Below are positions 4,934 through 6,688 of a stretch of 6,688 nucleotides of DNA, piece by piece. Below the pieces are notes generated by a model. The model saw only the letters and a list, made by a program, of their open reading frames with translations. It ran no database searches and was not told the origin of the DNA. How positions within the stretch are numbered: position 1 is the stretch's first letter; each line of letters opens with the position of its first letter. The stretch comes from Lysobacteraceae bacterium (lineage in GTDB: Bacteria > Pseudomonadota > Gammaproteobacteria > Xanthomonadales > Xanthomonadaceae). The translations under genes were made by a program, and so were the position numbers. Location of the stretch: NCBI GenBank assembly GCA_003505795.1, contig DNXT01000254.1, forward strand, positions 1-6,688, in the 5' to 3' direction.

Positions 4934-5992
4934 TCAGCCGATCCGCACGCGCTCGGCGTCGCCGGCGGCGGCGACCACCTGGCCGATCCGCCAGTGCGCC
5001 AGCGCCAGCCCGTCCAGGGCCTGCTCCAGTTCCGCCGCCCGCTCCGGCGCGGCCACCAGCACGAAGCCGATGCCGCAGTTGAAGGTGCGCCACATCTCGG
5101 CGTCGGCGACCGCGCCTTCCTTCTGCAGCCACTGGAACACCGGCGGCAGCGGCCAACTGGACGCGTCGATGTCCAGGCCCAGGCCGTCGGGGATCACCCG
5201 GATGATGTTCTCGGTCAGGCCGCCGCCGGTGACGTGCGCCATCGCGTGGATCGCCTCGCCGTGCGACTTCAGCAGCGCCAGCACCGGCTTGACGTACAGC
5301 GCGGTCGGCGCCATCAGCGCGTCGATCAGCCGGGTCCCGCCGACGTCCAGTTCGGCCGGCGCGCCGGCGCGCTCGTATATGCGGCGGATCAGCGAATAGC
5401 CGTTGGAATGCGGGCCCGAGGAGGCGATGCCGATCAGCACGTCGCCCTCGCGCACGCGTGCGCCGTCGCGCAGCTCGGCCTTCTCGACCGCGCCGACGGT
5501 GAATCCGGCCAGGTCGTACTCGCCCGGCGGATACATGTCCGGCATCTCGGCGGTCTCGCCGCCGATCAGCGCGCAGCCGGACAGCTCGCAGCCGCGGGCG
5601 ATGCCGCCGACCACCGCCGCGGCGGTGTCCACGTCGAGCTTGCCGGTGGCGAAGTAGTCCAGGAAGAACAGCGGCTCGGCGCCCTGCACCAGCACGTCGT
5701 TCACGCACATCGCGACCAGGTCGATGCCGATGGTGTCGTGGCGGTTCAGCTGCTGGGCGAGCTTGAGCTTGGTGCCGACGCCGTCGGTGCCGGACACCAG
5801 CACCGGTTCCCGGTACTTGCCGGACAGGTCGAACAGCGCGCCGAAGCCGCCCAGGCCGCCCATCACCTCGGGCCGGAAGCTGCGCTTGACCAGGGGCTTG
5901 ATGCGCTCCACCAGCGCGTTGCCGGCATCGATGTCGACGCCGGCGTCACGGTAGGTCAGCGGCGAGGGAGCGGAGGTCGGTTGGCTGGTCAC
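4934..5992 (-). CDS. purM: Phosphoribosylformylglycinamidine cyclo-ligase (AIR synthetase, PurM)
   Basis: ATP-dependent ring closure of FGAM to AIR, fifth step of purine synthesis; a cytoplasmic dimer of the PurM/ThiL ATP-binding fold. From GTG 5992 the product is 352 residues (E. coli 345). Visible signatures are TYRDAGVDIDAGN near the start, SGTDGVGTKLKLA (67-79), MCVNDVLVQGAEPLFFLDYF (95-114), GGETAEMPDMYPPGEYDLA (144-162), SSGPHSNGYSLIRR (191-204), HVTGGGLTENIIRVIPD (253-269) and RTFNCGIGF (302-310). The frame is open back to 6088, but that would put the start upstream of the likely promoter at 6021-6029 and add a non-conserved tail. GTG 5992 is therefore preferred. A CTG just before TYRDAG is a less likely alternative. 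No clear Shine-Dalgarno precedes the GTG. First gene of the leftward operon. Confidence 0.96.
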   Translation of the reverse strand: MTSQPTSAPSPLTYRDAGVDIDAGNALVERIKPLVKRSFRPEVMGGLGGFGALFDLSGKYREPVLVSGTDGVGTKLKLAQQLNRHDTIGIDLVAMCVNDVLVQGAEPLFFLDYFATGKLDVDTAAAVVGGIARGCELSGCALIGGETAEMPDMYPPGEYDLAGFTVGAVEKAELRDGARVREGDVLIGIASSGPHSNGYSLIRRIYERAGAPAELDVGGTRLIDALMAPTALYVKPVLALLKSHGEAIHAMAHVTGGGLTENIIRVIPDGLGLDIDASSWPLPPVFQWLQKEGAVADAEMWRTFNCGIGFVLVAAPERAAELEQALDGLALAHWRIGQVVAAAGDAERVRIG

Positions 5993-6020
5993 GGGCGGGC
6001 GGCTCGGCGGAAAGATGGCG

Positions 6021-6029
6021 ATTTTAGCA
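6021..6029 (-). promoter_or_regulatory. Candidate extended -10 promoter for the purM operon
   Basis: Minus strand TG-C-TAAAAT: an extended -10 dinucleotide one base before a hexamer matching TATAAT at 5 of 6. It lies 28 nt upstream of the GTG start, implying a leader of about 20 nt. The region 17 nt further up (TCTGGG) is a poor -35, which extended -10 promoters can tolerate. No PurR-type operator is recognisable. Confidence 0.45.
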
Positions 6030-6057
6030 GGCCACGTTGGCGCCCAGACCGCATTCG

Positions 6058-6070
6058 GGCAACAATTGCC
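6058..6070. repeat. Small inverted repeat GGCAA-CAA-TTGCC
   Basis: Perfect 5-bp arms with a 3-bp centre, about 30 bp upstream of the candidate purM -10 and about 75 bp before the DUF2066 start. Position and symmetry would suit a regulator site shared by the divergent genes. It is short enough to arise by chance. Confidence 0.3.
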
Positions 6071-6144
6071 AATCCCTCGCAAAAGCACCGCACATCCATC
6101 TGCGGGGATTCAACCGCCGGATACGCCGAGCAATGGAACCCTCA

Positions 6145-6688
6145 ATGCGCCGCAGTCTTGCCCTTTTCCTCGTCTTGGCCCTCGCCGTGCCGGGCATCCC
6201 GGCATTCGCCCAGGCCGACCTGCGCACCGAAGGCGACGTGGCCAGGGCGCAGGGCGCCTACGAAGCCGAGGTGCCGGTCAACAGCCAGGCCGAGGCCGAT
6301 CGCGCCGGCGCGCTGGCGCGCGCGCTCGGCAGCGTGCTGGCCAAGCTGTCCGGCGAACGCAGCGTGATGGGGCGTCCCGGGGTGCCGCAGGCGCTGCGCA
6401 ACGCCGGCAACTACGTCGAGAAATACGACTACCGGCAGGACCAGGGCACCTCGGCGGCCGGCGCGCCGACCTTCCGCACCACCCTGGTGGCGCGCTTTCG
6501 CGAGGCCGACGTGGACGGCCTGGTGGCGGCGCTGGGCCTGCCGCTGTGGCCGCAGCCGCGCCCGAAACCGGTGCTGTGGCTGGCGATCGACGACGGCAGC
6601 GGCCCGCGCCTGGTCAGCGTGCAGCAGTCCAACGCCGCGCGCAGCGTGCTGGACCGGGCGATCGAGCGCGGCTACCGGCTCGGCCAGA
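6145..6688 (+). CDS. Exported DUF2066 protein, 5' part
   Basis: The first 181 codons of a gene that runs off the right edge. Residues 1-24 form a signal peptide: MRRS, a long Leu/Ala/Val core, then AFAQA before DLRTEG. The following stretch shows the DUF2066 pattern: YEAEVPVNSQAEADRAGALA (39-58), VLAKLSGERSVM (64-75), a QALRNAGNYVEKYDYR segment (82-97), a VARFREADVDGLVAALGLPLW segment (115-135), then PVLWLAIDDG (142-151). The family is uncharacterised and presumably periplasmic. I chose ATG 6145 over the in-frame ATG 6133. GGAA at 6135-6138 sits 6 nt before 6145, whereas the only purine run near 6133 (GAG) is 2 nt away. DUF2066 divergent from purM, with hda nearby, is a recurring gammaproteobacterial neighbourhood as I recall, which fits. 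Function is unknown. Confidence 0.88.
   Translation, partial: MRRSLALFLVLALAVPGIPAFAQADLRTEGDVARAQGAYEAEVPVNSQAEADRAGALARALGSVLAKLSGERSVMGRPGVPQALRNAGNYVEKYDYRQDQGTSAAGAPTFRTTLVARFREADVDGLVAALGLPLWPQPRPKPVLWLAIDDGSGPRLVSVQQSNAARSVLDRAIERGYRLGQ

Larger units (their letters stand above)
5993..6144. other. Divergent purM / DUF2066 intergenic region
   Basis: A 152-bp gap that is less GC-rich than the genes. It holds the candidate purM promoter (6021-6029), an inverted repeat (6058-6070), and a second one, CCGCA at 6088-6092 with TGCGG at 6101-6105, which would form an 8-nt-loop hairpin in the DUF2066 leader. A plus-strand TTGCCA (6066-6071) resembles a -35, but no good -10 follows at 16-18 nt. 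An open minus-strand frame at 6024-6227 is noise. Confidence 0.45.

Noticed and set aside
4188..5708. Minus-strand 506-codon open frame overlapping purM, the membrane protein and purN
   Set aside because: It is out of frame with three confident genes on the same strand, and its composition is Arg/Ala-rich noise.
5993..6088. N-terminal extension of PurM to ATG 6088
   Set aside because: It would pass through the candidate extended -10 promoter and adds 32 residues not typical of PurM.
3806..6367. Plus-strand open frame of 853 codons antisense to purN, the membrane protein and purM
   Set aside because: It runs opposite three well-recognised genes. Its translation is rich in Arg, Gly, His and Gln with no domain pattern, as expected in the mirror frame of high-GC genes.
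1..6688. CRISPR array, insertion sequence, tRNA, rRNA or prophage remnant
   Set aside because: I found no regularly spaced repeats, transposase-like protein, terminal inverted repeats with target duplications, or tRNA-like folds. Base composition and codon use look uniform throughout.

Overview
The window is a chromosomal housekeeping segment of a high-GC gammaproteobacterium. Most likely this is a member of the Xanthomonadaceae/Lysobacteraceae (Xanthomonas, Lysobacter, Luteimonas or Pseudoxanthomonas type). The reasons are the strong G/C third-position bias, MurA and PurM sequences that look xanthomonad, the purM-orf-purN-DUF3108 layout, and short REP-like palindromes with a GGAGCGACTTCGGTCGC-type core in two gaps. 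The family assignment rests on recognition of the sequences, not on a search.

Left part (1-2096). A truncated arabinose-5-phosphate isomerase gene (kdsD, Kdo/LPS synthesis) runs leftward. Diverging from it across a 52-bp gap is a rightward group: a BolA-like gene (ibaG, TTG start), murA (first committed step of peptidoglycan synthesis), and a 101-residue membrane-anchored protein with one EF-hand loop. The last gene overlaps the murA stop in an ATGA. A REP-like inverted pair fills much of the ibaG-murA gap. A second REP-like unit, in the opposite orientation, follows the EF-hand gene.

Middle boundary (2097-2244). The rightward group converges on a leftward operon. Between them is a perfect 14-bp GC-rich hairpin flanked by A4/T4, a terminator able to serve both sides.

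Right part (2245-5992, leftward). A probable operon runs purM, a 150-residue multi-pass membrane protein of unknown function, purN, and two tandem exported DUF3108 paralogues. Gaps are 15, 36, 65 and 5 bp. PurM and PurN are two steps of de novo purine synthesis. The other three genes are envelope proteins with no evident purine role. A likely extended -10 promoter sits just upstream of the purM GTG start.

Right edge (6145-6688). Diverging from purM is the 5' part of a secreted DUF2066 protein, cut by the window end.

No mobile element, CRISPR array, tRNA or rRNA is visible, and nothing looks horizontally acquired. I found no clear undescribed multi-gene system. The points most worth following are the EF-hand protein coupled to murA, the envelope genes in the pur operon, and the REP-like pair with a compensatory stem change.
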